Below are positions 26,339 to 34,567 of a DNA stretch of 64,000 nucleotides, piece by piece. Position 1 is the stretch's first letter; each line of letters opens with the position of its first letter. This stretch comes from CBDDHT01 sp965227905 (GTDB lineage: Bacteria > Pseudomonadota > Alphaproteobacteria > Rhizobiales > Methyloligellaceae), in NCBI GenBank assembly GCA_965227905.1, contig OZ245780.1, positions 4,278,001 through 4,342,000 on the forward strand. Direction: 5' to 3'. A model generated the notes under the pieces. The model worked only from the letters and a program-made list of their open reading frames with translations, searched no databases and was not told the DNA's origin. A program made the translations under genes and the position numbers.

Positions 26339-27583
26339 TCATCCCGATAGCGCACTATTGGACAATATCCGCTTTCCGTCCCACTTCTTGAACAGCACGA
26401 GAGCGGCAACGAACGACACGATACCCAGCGCACCCATCACATAATAGGATTCGCCCCCCAACGCGCGATAAAGTAAGCCGCTGACTGCCATCATGCTTCC
26501 CATCGCGATTCCCGACGTCACCGACGCATAAACGCCTTGCGCTGTTCCCGCATATTCTTCAGGCACGGCAGCCGAGATGAAGTGGACGGCACCCAGATGC
26601 GCCGCTCCGAAGGTGGCGCCGTGAAGGATCTGGATGACGAACAGGAATCCAATGGCCGGATCCATCGCCGTGAGCGTCCATCGAACGGCAGTCGCCATGC
26701 CTGCGATACAAATCAAGCGCAAGGGCCCAATGGCACGAACAATCTGCGCCGACTTTGTAAACAGCAGAACCTCGGCAATGACGCCGATGGCCCAAAGCAT
26801 TCCGATGACGCCGGTTGAAATGCCGAGCCCGCGCCAATGCAGCGTTCCGAAAACATAGTAGATCGCATGGGCACTTTGCGCAGCGCTGGTCGCTAGCAGG
26901 AACAAGAGAAAGAGTGGCGCTTTCATCAGTGCCACAGCATCGCGCACCCGTATGGGTGCCATTGTCGACCTACCATTCGTTTTGGCGCTACCATTCCCAT
27001 CAGGACGAGGCAGGAAATGAGCGCCGACGACAATGGCTGTCGAAGCAAAAATGAATGTCCACAGGGCCGCTTCCGACCCCCAACGCTGAATGGCAAACCC
27101 GCCACCCGTGCTCGCAAGAATGAAACTCAGCGACCCCCAAAGCCGCATGCGCCCATAGTCGAGGCCTGCACGCCTCACGCCCGCCATGGCAGTCGCCTCC
27201 GCCAAGGGCATGATCGATGTCCAGAAAACCGCAAAGACAATACTTGCAGAAAGTATCGTCCAGAATCCGTGGGTTTGGGTAAAAACGAGGCTGGCACCGA
27301 GCGTTCCCCAGGCCAGCATAATCAGCATGCCACGCCGATCACCGGTTCGGTCGGCCCTGAAGGAGATCACCGGTGTGATCATGACGCGGACCATGAGCGG
27401 CGTTGCCAGGACGATGCCGATTTCGCTCGCCGACAGGCCACGCCCATCCAGCCAAACGGCAAAATAGGGTAAAAACCCACCGATTAGCAGGAAGACAACC
27501 CCGTAAAACATGCCGAGGCGCAAACTGAACCCGAACCGAGTGGCCGACTGGCGTTCGGAATCGGCCCATCGGTCGTTAACCAC
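26339..27583 (-). CDS. MFS transporter, HcaT/3-phenylpropionate permease-like
   Basis: This 414-residue protein has 12 predicted membrane helices. The start (YGVVFLLIGGFLPYFAVWLDGRGLSASEIGIVLATPL) and the A-motif-like RADRTGDRRGMLIML are typical of the nucleoside/HcaT-type MFS subgroup. Alphaproteobacterial members are widely annotated as 3-phenylpropionic acid transporters although most are untested. No aromatic-degradation genes are adjacent. TTAAC half-sites lie at 27576 and 27601 near its start. Confidence 0.88.
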   Translation of the reverse strand: MVNDRWADSERQSATRFGFSLRLGMFYGVVFLLIGGFLPYFAVWLDGRGLSASEIGIVLATPLMVRVMITPVISFRADRTGDRRGMLIMLAWGTLGASLVFTQTHGFWTILSASIVFAVFWTSIMPLAEATAMAGVRRAGLDYGRMRLWGSLSFILASTGGGFAIQRWGSEAALWTFIFASTAIVVGAHFLPRPDGNGSAKTNGRSTMAPIRVRDAVALMKAPLFLLFLLATSAAQSAHAIYYVFGTLHWRGLGISTGVIGMLWAIGVIAEVLLFTKSAQIVRAIGPLRLICIAGMATAVRWTLTAMDPAIGFLFVIQILHGATFGAAHLGAVHFISAAVPEEYAGTAQGVYASVTSGIAMGSMMAVSGLLYRALGGESYYVMGALGIVSFVAALVLFKKWDGKRILSNSALSG

Positions 27584-27675
27584 TTGCTATCCCTGAACGG
27601 TTAACTCTTAGAGAGCGAAGATCAGACGAATCACGTACCATTACACTTTGAACTGCTTACGCGCCGGCTATCAAT

Positions 27676-29118
27676 ATGACCACATCAAAGCCACCCTCTA
27701 CAATTCCGACCGGAGAATATGAAGCTATTGAGGAGGCTTTGCTTGAATCGGCACGTGGACGATGGTTCCTGGATGAGTTTTCGCGCCGCAATCGCAGTCA
27801 GGATACGCAGGTCCTACTGGATGCAATCGAGCGTCTTGGAACAACCATCGCTACCCCTAACACCGGCGCCAACCCCGAGCTGATTCGCCGCGATCTTATC
27901 GAGATGAGCGAGGCCATATCGCGAACCAGGCAGGAAATCGCCGCGATAAAACCACCGGACGAAAACGACAGCCAACTCATTACTGCAACCGAAGAACTCG
28001 ACGCGATTGTCGAGGCAACAGAAAAGGCCACGTCGGATATTCTGGAGGCGGCAGAAGAGATTCAAGAAGCCGGCTGGCTCTTGCGCGAGACCGGAGAACA
28101 TGGCGAGATTTGCGACAAACTCGACCAGCGCGCCACCGACATCTACATGGCCTGCTCTTTTCAGGATATCACCGGTCAGCGGACCGATAAGGTCGTTCAA
28201 GCGCTGCGCTTCCTCGAAGCCCGTATCAATTCCATGATGGAGATATGGCAGTTGGGCGAGGTCGCGCCGGCCGCCAAATTGGAAATTGAAGACAGCCGCC
28301 CGGATGCTCATCTGCTGAATGGGCCCCAGATGGATGGTAGCGCCCTCGAACAGAACGATATCGACGCGATGATCGTCGATACTGGCGAGGATTTCGACAT
28401 CATCGACCATGACGATTTTCCGACAGCGTCCGAGACCTCCGACAGCGTTGCGAACTTGGCGGAGGATAGCGGCGACAGCCAGCCAATGGCTGCAGCGGAC
28501 ATCGACAATATGGACTTCGATTCGGTCGCGGCGCCGGAACAGGCGGACGACAATCCGGACGCAATATTGTTTTCGAGTGATGACTTTGAAGACGATATCG
28601 TGATGGAAGCGCCTCAGGTTCATCAAGATGCAGAACCAGAGGCACTCGATCATGTGCCGGATCCTTCACCGGAAGCCGAATTGGGGCCTGAACCGGAGTT
28701 GCAATCGGAAGAAGAACTGGCTGTAGAGGCAGAACTGGCTGCGGAAGTAGAAAAAGCGGAATTCGTTCCAGAAACTGAACCGGCACCGGAAGCGGAGTTG
28801 ACGCCCGTATCGTCTGCTGATGCAGAGCCCGAAGCGATTGCTGTCACTGAATCGGTCGATGAATCTGACGTTGAGGCCTTGAACGAGAGCGAACGTATCC
28901 TCGCAGAAGCCGTTGCCGCGATCAGCAAGGCGAGTGCCCGCATCGAAGTGCGGCCAGCCATGGATGATGCGGCCAGTTCGGTGGTTGATCCAGTCTCGCT
29001 CGTTGCTGAAGATCCGACTGTTAGCGATTCGATCTCGACGGAAGATGAACTGATCGCAGATCAGGCTTCGGTCGCCGAAGATCTCGAATGGGGCAAAAGC
29101 AACGCGCTCTTCAGCTAA
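27676..29118 (+). CDS. cheZ: CheZ-like protein phosphatase with long acidic C-terminal extension
   Basis: This protein has 480 residues. The N-terminal about 190 residues are helical and end in the CheZ catalytic helix CSFQDITGQRTDKVVQAL. Asp164 and Gln168 align with E. coli CheZ Asp143 and Gln147, the residues that drive CheY-P hydrolysis. The ARGRWFLDEFSRRNR segment near the start is typical of the alphaproteobacterial form. Residues about 205-420 are a low-complexity acidic stretch (repeats of EPEAELGPEPELQ type) that E. coli CheZ lacks. The gene is alone, without a chemotaxis operon. Its end overlaps the convergent dehydratase by 8 bp. Confidence 0.82.
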   Translation: MTTSKPPSTIPTGEYEAIEEALLESARGRWFLDEFSRRNRSQDTQVLLDAIERLGTTIATPNTGANPELIRRDLIEMSEAISRTRQEIAAIKPPDENDSQLITATEELDAIVEATEKATSDILEAAEEIQEAGWLLRETGEHGEICDKLDQRATDIYMACSFQDITGQRTDKVVQALRFLEARINSMMEIWQLGEVAPAAKLEIEDSRPDAHLLNGPQMDGSALEQNDIDAMIVDTGEDFDIIDHDDFPTASETSDSVANLAEDSGDSQPMAAADIDNMDFDSVAAPEQADDNPDAILFSSDDFEDDIVMEAPQVHQDAEPEALDHVPDPSPEAELGPEPELQSEEELAVEAELAAEVEKAEFVPETEPAPEAELTPVSSADAEPEAIAVTESVDESDVEALNESERILAEAVAAISKASARIEVRPAMDDAASSVVDPVSLVAEDPTVSDSISTEDELIADQASVAEDLEWGKSNALFS

Positions 29119-30106
29119 GTTTTCGTCGCCCCAGAATCTCGGCGAATTGCACGGGATCGACATTTCCACCTGACAACACAATTGCCACAGTCCGATCTGC
29201 CACTGGCAGCCTCCCACTCAAAAGTGCAGCAAGCGCTGTCGCGCCTCCCGGCTCCACGACCAGTTTCATCGACTCGAATGCAAACCGCATTGCCGCCTGG
29301 ACTTCATTGTCGGCGACAGCCAGTGCACCAGCCAGAGCATTTCGATTGATCTCGAACGTCAACTCGCCTGGCGTCGCTGCCAGCAGAGAGTCACAGATCG
29401 AGCCGACGGGCGATGGGTTCCGTTCGCGATGCCCCGATGCAAGAGAGCGAGCAAGATCATCGAACCCTGCAGGTTCGACAGCATAGATATCTGCCGTAGG
29501 ACAGGCATGCTTGAGCCAGAGAGCAATGCCGGAAATCAGACCACCGCCTCCACAAGGCGCCACGACCATGTCGATTTCCGCGCCGAGGTCTTCGGCATCT
29601 TCGAGGATCTCATGACCAATTGTCCCCTGCCCTGCAATGATATGCAGGTCGTCATAAGGTGGCACGAATGCAGCCCGGCGTTCCTCCGCAAGTTCGGCAG
29701 CTATCGCATAGCGATCGCTCTTCACACGGTCGCAGGTCAGGACTTCTGCGCCGGCGGCTCGGGTTCCTTCAAGCTTCAACCGCGGTGCATCGTCAGGCAT
29801 GACAATGGCGGCATCGAGCCCCAGTATGCGGGCGGCTTCTGCTATGCCCTGGGCATGATTGCCCGACGAGCACGCCACGACACCACCGGGCCAGCGTTCT
29901 CGATCCAGCCGCGAAACCGCGTTGAAGGCACCGCGGAACTTGAAGGCGCCAATACGCTGCAGATTCTCCGGTTTTATCAGGACTCTTCCGCCTGTCCGGG
30001 CATTGAGCACCGGGAATTCCAGCAATGGCGTGCGCACGGCCTGCCCTTTTAGACGCTCCACTGCTGACGAGATGTCGTCCGGTTTCGGCAGCCTCTGCGC
30101 AATCAT
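29111..30106 (-). CDS. PLP-dependent threonine/serine dehydratase
   Basis: The 331-residue product starts at the ATG at 30106, which has GGGAG six bases upstream. Fold type II PLP motifs are clear: the Schiff-base Lys in GAFKFRGAFNAVSRL, the phosphate/substrate loop CSSGNHAQGIAEA and the tetraglycine PLP loop PCGGGGLISG. No C-terminal ACT regulatory domain is present, so it is a short, probably catabolic enzyme. Candidates are threonine deamination, serine dehydration or serine racemase-type activity. Its upstream region holds a candidate small RNA on the opposite strand. Confidence 0.9.
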   Translation of the reverse strand: MIAQRLPKPDDISSAVERLKGQAVRTPLLEFPVLNARTGGRVLIKPENLQRIGAFKFRGAFNAVSRLDRERWPGGVVACSSGNHAQGIAEAARILGLDAAIVMPDDAPRLKLEGTRAAGAEVLTCDRVKSDRYAIAAELAEERRAAFVPPYDDLHIIAGQGTIGHEILEDAEDLGAEIDMVVAPCGGGGLISGIALWLKHACPTADIYAVEPAGFDDLARSLASGHRERNPSPVGSICDSLLAATPGELTFEINRNALAGALAVADNEVQAAMRFAFESMKLVVEPGGATALAALLSGRLPVADRTVAIVLSGGNVDPVQFAEILGRRKLS

Positions 30107-30127
30107 GTGATCTCCCGATAAAAAAAG

Positions 30128-30258
30128 TTGGTCCGTACGGTTGAAACCCGGTTTTGCTCCCCTATCTCTATGAGGACCAAAGTTCCCCAAGCGTCCCCCG
30201 CACCGACGCTTAGACCAAATCCTGCAAGGCCCGGCCCCCCGACCGGGCCTTTTCTTTT
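30128..30258 (+). ncRNA. Candidate small structured RNA ending in an intrinsic terminator
   Basis: In the 211-bp gap between two leftward genes, the plus strand shows three successive hairpins. The first pairs TTGGTCC (30128-30134) with GGACCAA (30174-30180). The second pairs AAGCGTC (30189-30195) with GACGCTT (30205-30211). The third is a terminator at 30226-30258. No ORF of note spans it, and no plus-strand gene lies upstream that the terminator could serve. This pattern fits a trans-acting sRNA of about 130-140 nt. The promoter and family are not identified. Confidence 0.45.
30226..30258 (+). terminator. Intrinsic terminator (of the candidate sRNA)
   Basis: AAGGCCCGG and CCGGGCCTT form a 9-bp stem around an 8-base C-rich loop, followed by TTCTTTT. 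The T-tract is on the plus strand only, so it does not serve the leftward glycosyltransferase gene. Confidence 0.8.
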
Positions 30259-30317
30259 GGCAAAAGCGGAATCAATTTGCGTGCATCTCATTTGACCCAC
30301 GCCCATAGCGGATCAGT

Positions 30318-31337
30318 TTACACGTTCCAAGCGTTGGCCGCACTTGCTTGAACGAGATTATCCAGAAAGCTTTGGGCACAATTGGGCCAGCTATATTTCA
30401 GCGCATGATTGCGGCACGCCGATGGGTCCAGATCCAGAGCTTGCAAAGCCGCCTGCTCAAGATCGTCTCCAAGAATGCCTACTCTCGGATCATCCACCAC
30501 ATCTTTCGGACCGGTCACATTGTAGGCCGCGACAGGAACGCCTGATGCCAGAGCTTCCAAGAGAACCAGGCCGAAAGTGTCTGTCTGGCTCGGGAAAACG
30601 AAAACGCTTGCAGAAGCATAGTGCTGTGCGAGTTCATCCCCGAATTTGGGACCGGTGAAATGCGCTTCGGGATAGCGCGCTTGAAGTTGTTTGATTTGCG
30701 GACCGGATCCGACAACGACTTTTCTACCGGGTAGTTTGAGTCTCAAAAAGGCTTCAATGTTCTTCTCGACCGCAACGCGGCCGACATAGAGGAACACAGG
30801 TTCGCTTGTTCCGAAAAGCTTTTCAGAGCGCGGCCGATAGAGATCCGTATCCACACCGCGTGTCCAGGGCAGGATGTTCAGGAAACCTCGCGCGCGAAGC
30901 TCATCGGCTAATGATGCCGTCGCAACCATCATGCCTTCGCCAGAGTTATGGAACCGGCGCTGCAGAGAATAGCACCAGGACTCACGGACTGGAAAACGCG
31001 CCGCGACATACTCCGGAAATCGGGTGTGATAGCTGGTTGTAAATGGGTGGCGTGCCTTCCGACAGTAAGCGCGTGTCATGATACCGATCGGTCCTTCCGT
31101 TGCCACATGGATATAGTCGGGACGCGACGCACGAATGCGACGACTGACACGACCGGGTCCTGTCAGCGCCAAACGGATTTCCGGATAGGTTGGGCACGGA
31201 ATTGTCGAAAACTCGCTGGGCGCCAATATGTCGAGCGAACAGCCAAGTGCCTCAACTTCTTTGGCCAGACGTTCATAAGTCCGAACGACGCCATTCACTT
31301 GCGGATGCCAGGCATCAGTCGCGATCAAGACACGCAT
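30318..31337 (-). CDS. Glycosyltransferase family 4, lipid glycosyltransferase (Agt/SQD2-like)
   Basis: This 339-residue GT-B enzyme starts MRVLIATDAWHPQVNGVVRTY, with donor-site motifs FLYVGRVAVEKNIEAFLRL and SQTDTFGLVLLEALASGVPV. This TDTFG variant is found in SQD2/MgtA-type enzymes that glycosylate lipids. The gene lies 57 bp after a metallophosphoesterase gene of the PlcP type. In rhizobia and marine alphaproteobacteria an Agt-type GT4 beside PlcP makes glycolipids that replace phospholipids under phosphate shortage, and I infer the same role here. The sugar donor is not determinable from sequence. Confidence 0.85.
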   Translation of the reverse strand: MRVLIATDAWHPQVNGVVRTYERLAKEVEALGCSLDILAPSEFSTIPCPTYPEIRLALTGPGRVSRRIRASRPDYIHVATEGPIGIMTRAYCRKARHPFTTSYHTRFPEYVAARFPVRESWCYSLQRRFHNSGEGMMVATASLADELRARGFLNILPWTRGVDTDLYRPRSEKLFGTSEPVFLYVGRVAVEKNIEAFLRLKLPGRKVVVGSGPQIKQLQARYPEAHFTGPKFGDELAQHYASASVFVFPSQTDTFGLVLLEALASGVPVAAYNVTGPKDVVDDPRVGILGDDLEQAALQALDLDPSACRNHALKYSWPNCAQSFLDNLVQASAANAWNV

Positions 31338-31394
31338 CGGATCGCCAGATTGCTCGTCAACGCCGCCATATCCGTTTTGATGTCGAAATCTCGA

Positions 31395-32198
31395 TCAGGC
31401 TGGCTCGAGGCTTGAGACGTGTTTGTTCTCAGCGCGACTGGCATCGGCAAGCCCTGCCCAACGAATGATTTCAAAGGTGCCATCGTGGGTCTCACCAACA
31501 GCCGTACAGCTTTCGACCCAATCGCCGGTATTGATGTAGAGCACATCATCGATCTTGTGCATGGCCACATGATGGATATGGCCACAGATGATGCCATCCG
31601 CACTGTGGCGTTGTGCCTCGTGAGCCAATGCGGTCTCGAACTCCCCGATATAGTTGACCGCTCGCTTGACCCGTTGCTTCAGGTAAGCAGATAGCGACCA
31701 GTACGGTAGCCCAAGCCGGCGCCGAGCCCAGTTGAGTCGCGTATTGATCCAAAGCGCTAGGTCGTAGGCGCCATCACCAAGAAAAGCCAGCCATTTGGCA
31801 TAACGAACGACGACATCGAATTCATCGCCATGCATGACAAGAAACCGGCGCCCATCAGCGGTTTGATGAAGAACCTGACGATCAATACGTATGCCGCCGA
31901 ACTTGCCACCACAATAGGCCCTCATGGCCTCATCGTGATTGCCGGGAATGTAGATGATCTCCGAACCCTTGCGGACTTTGCGGAGAAGCTTCTGTATGAC
32001 GTCGTTCTGCTCCTGCGGCCAGAAGGGACTACGCCGGATACGCCAGAAATCGATTATGTCGCCGACGAGGTAGATCATATCCGCCTCGTGATGCTTGAGA
32101 AAATCGAGCAGTTGATCGGCCTGGCAGGCCTTCGTTCCGAGATGGATGTCTGAGATAAAGAGAGCGCGATATCGGTTATCGGATGAACGTGTCTTCAC
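31395..32198 (-). CDS. Metallophosphoesterase, PlcP-type phospholipase C / UDP-2,3-diacylglucosamine hydrolase-like
   Basis: The product has 267 residues from a GTG at 32198 with AAGGA seven bases upstream; a TTG at 32255 is possible but would overlap a candidate Pho box. The metal-binding motifs of the calcineurin-like superfamily are all present: SDIHLG, GDIIDFW, GNHDE, HGDEFD and CGHIHH. The sequence resembles LpxH-family proteins, which in alphaproteobacteria include PlcP, a phospholipase C that degrades zwitterionic phospholipids during phosphate limitation. The GT4 neighbour downstream and the Pho-box-like sequence upstream favour PlcP over lipid A synthesis, as these bacteria usually use LpxI there. 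This is inference from context. Confidence 0.82.
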   Translation of the reverse strand: MKTRSSDNRYRALFISDIHLGTKACQADQLLDFLKHHEADMIYLVGDIIDFWRIRRSPFWPQEQNDVIQKLLRKVRKGSEIIYIPGNHDEAMRAYCGGKFGGIRIDRQVLHQTADGRRFLVMHGDEFDVVVRYAKWLAFLGDGAYDLALWINTRLNWARRRLGLPYWSLSAYLKQRVKRAVNYIGEFETALAHEAQRHSADGIICGHIHHVAMHKIDDVLYINTGDWVESCTAVGETHDGTFEIIRWAGLADASRAENKHVSSLEPA

Positions 32199-32248
32199 CG
32201 GTCTGTCCTTCCCCCCGCGATTTGTAAGGGGATGAAGACGCGATTCAT

Positions 32249-32266
32249 GTTTCAAACGTATGACAG
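32249..32266 (-). promoter_or_regulatory. Candidate Pho box upstream of the PlcP-like gene
   Basis: On the minus strand it reads CTGTCAT, ACGT, TTGAAAC. The first half is a perfect PhoB half-site and the second matches in about three of seven positions. It is 18 bp long with the right 11-bp repeat pitch and lies about 50 bp before the GTG start. Confidence 0.4.
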
Positions 32267-32315
32267 CCTAATAGACCAGTGATCGTCAAAGTTAACGCGT
32301 AGCCGACGTCCGGCC

Positions 32316-33197
32316 TCAGTCGGTTTCAATCGGCAATGTCTCATCTGTGGCCCACTCGCTCATTGAATTGTCATAAACGGCGACATTTTCAAAGCCGAGC
32401 TGATACAGCAGAAAGGCATCGAGCGTGGCCGCGATTCCTCCCCCGCAATAGACGATCGTTCGCTTTGACCGCTCGACGCCAATCCGAGCAAAAGCGGCCT
32501 CTGCATCGGCTGCCGAGGGAAACACACGGTTCTCAGAATGCTGGAGATTGACAGCAGGAAGATTGACACTGCCGGGAATCCGACCGGGACGGCCGTATCG
32601 CGGATTTTCGCCGCTATGGAGGTCCTCGCTCAGCGCATTGAGGATGCAGACACTCGCCTCCCCAATGGAGCTACCTACGGTGCATTTGTCTACGAATAGT
32701 TCCGGCCGCGGTTCGACCGTGAATTGAGCCGCCGGATAGGTAAGTCTCTCGCTGGAGACAGGTCTGCGCTCCTGGCACCATTTGTCCCAACCACCATCGA
32801 GGACAGAAGCCGTGTCGAAACCGACCCAGCGGAGCATCCACCAGATGCGCGTCGCCCATTGCATATTGCCGCGGCTGTAAAGAACCACACGCGTCCCGTC
32901 GCCAATGCCGGTGGCCTGGAAACGCTCTGCAAGGTCACTGACGGACGGAAGCGTAAACCGGAACGGGCTGGTCGTGTTGGACAATGCGCCCTGCAGATCG
33001 AGAAAGGCCGAGTTCGGGATATGGCCCTCGTCATAGTCGGCTTGGCCGCTGACGACCCTGTATGGGCTGGCGTCGCCCGTGTCGTAATGGAGATAGGTCG
33101 TACAATCAAATATTCGGATTGCAGGATCGTCGATCCGCTCCGCTAACCAATCGGTTGAAACCAGAGCCTCCGGATATCGGTACGCCACACTATCCAT
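32316..33197 (-). CDS. Thiosulfate/3-mercaptopyruvate sulfurtransferase (double rhodanese)
   Basis: The 293-residue product starts at the ATG at 33197 (MDSVAYRYPEALVSTDWLAERI). It consists of two rhodanese domains. The first, inactive one carries ADYDEGHIPNSAFLDLQGAL. The second holds the catalytic Cys in the loop YCGGGIAAT, and this CGxGxxA form is nearer the mercaptopyruvate type than the CRKG loop of thiosulfate rhodaneses. It transfers sulfane sulfur to cyanide, thiols or other acceptors. Its start overlaps the end of the upstream DUF1330 gene by 8 bp, implying translational coupling. Confidence 0.9.
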   Translation of the reverse strand: MDSVAYRYPEALVSTDWLAERIDDPAIRIFDCTTYLHYDTGDASPYRVVSGQADYDEGHIPNSAFLDLQGALSNTTSPFRFTLPSVSDLAERFQATGIGDGTRVVLYSRGNMQWATRIWWMLRWVGFDTASVLDGGWDKWCQERRPVSSERLTYPAAQFTVEPRPELFVDKCTVGSSIGEASVCILNALSEDLHSGENPRYGRPGRIPGSVNLPAVNLQHSENRVFPSAADAEAAFARIGVERSKRTIVYCGGGIAATLDAFLLYQLGFENVAVYDNSMSEWATDETLPIETD

Positions 33198-33486
33198 CCA
33201 AATGCCCTTCCACGATGACGATCTCAGAGTCCGAAAATGCCTGACGGAGTTTGGCTGCTGCCTGATACTCGGGAGAATTATAGCAGGCAAGTGCCTGCTC
33301 GTAGCTTTCGAATTCAATCACAACATGGCGTTCACGGATCGGTCCCTCGGGGCCTTCACATTGCCCACCTCTGACAAGAAACTGAGCGTCATACTTTTCG
33401 AACGCTATGGCATCGGCTGCCAGATACTGAGGATAGTTCTCCGCATCCGTAACCGTGACATGAACAATCCAATACCCCTTGGCCAT
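33190..33486 (-). CDS. DUF1330 domain-containing protein
   Basis: The 98-residue product starts MAKGYWIVHVTVTDAENYPQY and shows the dimeric alpha/beta-barrel (ferredoxin-like) pattern of DUF1330, including FLVRGG, RHVVIEFESYEQALACYNSPEYQ and a terminal VIVEG strand. No reaction is established for the family. The start at 33486 is chosen because the family motif begins there; upstream in-frame codons add 39 unlike residues. It overlaps the sulfurtransferase start by 8 bp, so the two are probably one leftward operon. Confidence 0.9.
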   Translation of the reverse strand: MAKGYWIVHVTVTDAENYPQYLAADAIAFEKYDAQFLVRGGQCEGPEGPIRERHVVIEFESYEQALACYNSPEYQAAAKLRQAFSDSEIVIVEGHLDG

Positions 33487-33674
33487 CTCGACAATCTCCA
33501 AGTTCTGCGACAGGACGACTGCCAACAAGCCTAACGCAGCCTCGCAATGACAATTAGCTGCCCAGCGAGCAAAACACTGCCTCATCTCGCTTTGTCTCTG
33601 CATGCCTTGGCTTGCAGAACGCCCGCACGCCTTGTACGCATCGGCAATTCATTATTTCCAAAGGGAGAGACGCT

Positions 33675-34454
33675 ATGGATCTCGGAATCGCGGGCAGAAA
33701 GGCGATCGTTTGCGCATCGAGCAAGGGCCTAGGCAAAGGCTGTGCGATGGCGCTCGCTCAAGCCGGAGTCGATGTCGTCATCAACGGCAGAGACGAAGCG
33801 GCTCTCAATGCGACAGCCGATGAAATTCGTGCAGCGACCGGTGCAACGATCACACCCATATTGGCCGACGTCAGTACCGAGGACGGTCAATCGGCATTGC
33901 TCGCCGCATGCCCGTCGCCGGATATTCTCGTCAATAATAATGGCGGCCCGCCGCGCCGTGACTTTCGCGAGATCGACCGCGATGCAATGCTTCAAGGTGT
34001 GGTGATGAACATGGTGACGCCGCTGGAACTCATCCGGGCAGTTGTCGACGATATGGTGGAACGCAAATTCGGACGCATCGTCAACATCACATCGGGCTCT
34101 GTGAAAATGCCGATATCTGGCCTCGACCTGTCGAGCGGCGCACGCGCGGGCCTTACCGGTTTTCTCGCCGGCGTCGCGCGTGATGTGGCCCGACACAATG
34201 TGACGATCAATCACATCCTCCCCGGAGCATTCGATACCGAACGTCTTCAGTCAGGTCTGGCCGGCAACGCAAAGAAGTCCGGGCGTGATATTCAGGACGT
34301 GATCGATGCTCGCCGGCAATCGATCCCTGCCGGGCGCTTCGGACAAGCCGACGAGTTCGGGAAAGCCTGTGCTTTTCTCTGCAGTGCCGATGCCGGTTAT
34401 ATCGTCGGGCAAAGCCTGTTGATCGACGGCGGCGCGTTTGCCGGCACGATGTAG
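33675..34454 (+). CDS. SDR family oxidoreductase with atypical active site
   Basis: The 259-residue product starts at the ATG at 33675 with AAGGGAGAG upstream. It has a Rossmann fold with cofactor motif AIVCASSKGLGKG (instead of TGxxxGxG), NNNGGPP in place of NNAG, and the catalytic Ser in NITSGSVKMP. The usual Tyr-x3-Lys is replaced: DLSSGARAGLTGF puts Ser at the Tyr position and Arg at the Lys position. This matches the FabG-like SDR subgroup known to lack the canonical tetrad, so classical ketoreductase chemistry is doubtful. The substrate is unknown. Confidence 0.88.
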   Translation: MDLGIAGRKAIVCASSKGLGKGCAMALAQAGVDVVINGRDEAALNATADEIRAATGATITPILADVSTEDGQSALLAACPSPDILVNNNGGPPRRDFREIDRDAMLQGVVMNMVTPLELIRAVVDDMVERKFGRIVNITSGSVKMPISGLDLSSGARAGLTGFLAGVARDVARHNVTINHILPGAFDTERLQSGLAGNAKKSGRDIQDVIDARRQSIPAGRFGQADEFGKACAFLCSADAGYIVGQSLLIDGGAFAGTM

Positions 34455-34530
34455 GCGCTGCCAAAAGGAGTGGTTCAGCTGCACTTGAACAGCCTCAAAC
34501 GCGAGACCGAACCCCAGAAATCATGGTCAG

Positions 34531-34567
34531 AAAATAAAAGGACCGGCCCGGATATTCCGGACCGGTC
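34531..34567. terminator. Terminator-like hairpin downstream of the SDR gene
   Basis: GACCGG-C-CCGG, loop ATATT, CCGG-A-CCGGTC: a 10-bp stem with one mismatch. Read leftward it is followed by CTTTTATTTT, a good T-tract. Read rightward the tail is only TTCCC. It best terminates leftward transcripts but may act on both strands. Confidence 0.6.

Noticed and set aside
27576..27605. Two TTAAC half-sites near the MFS and CheZ starts as a CtrA site
   Set aside because: The spacing is 20 bases instead of 7, so only half-sites are present.
30226..30258. Terminator of the leftward glycosyltransferase gene
   Set aside because: The T-tract exists only on the plus strand; on the minus strand the hairpin is followed by TTGCAGG.
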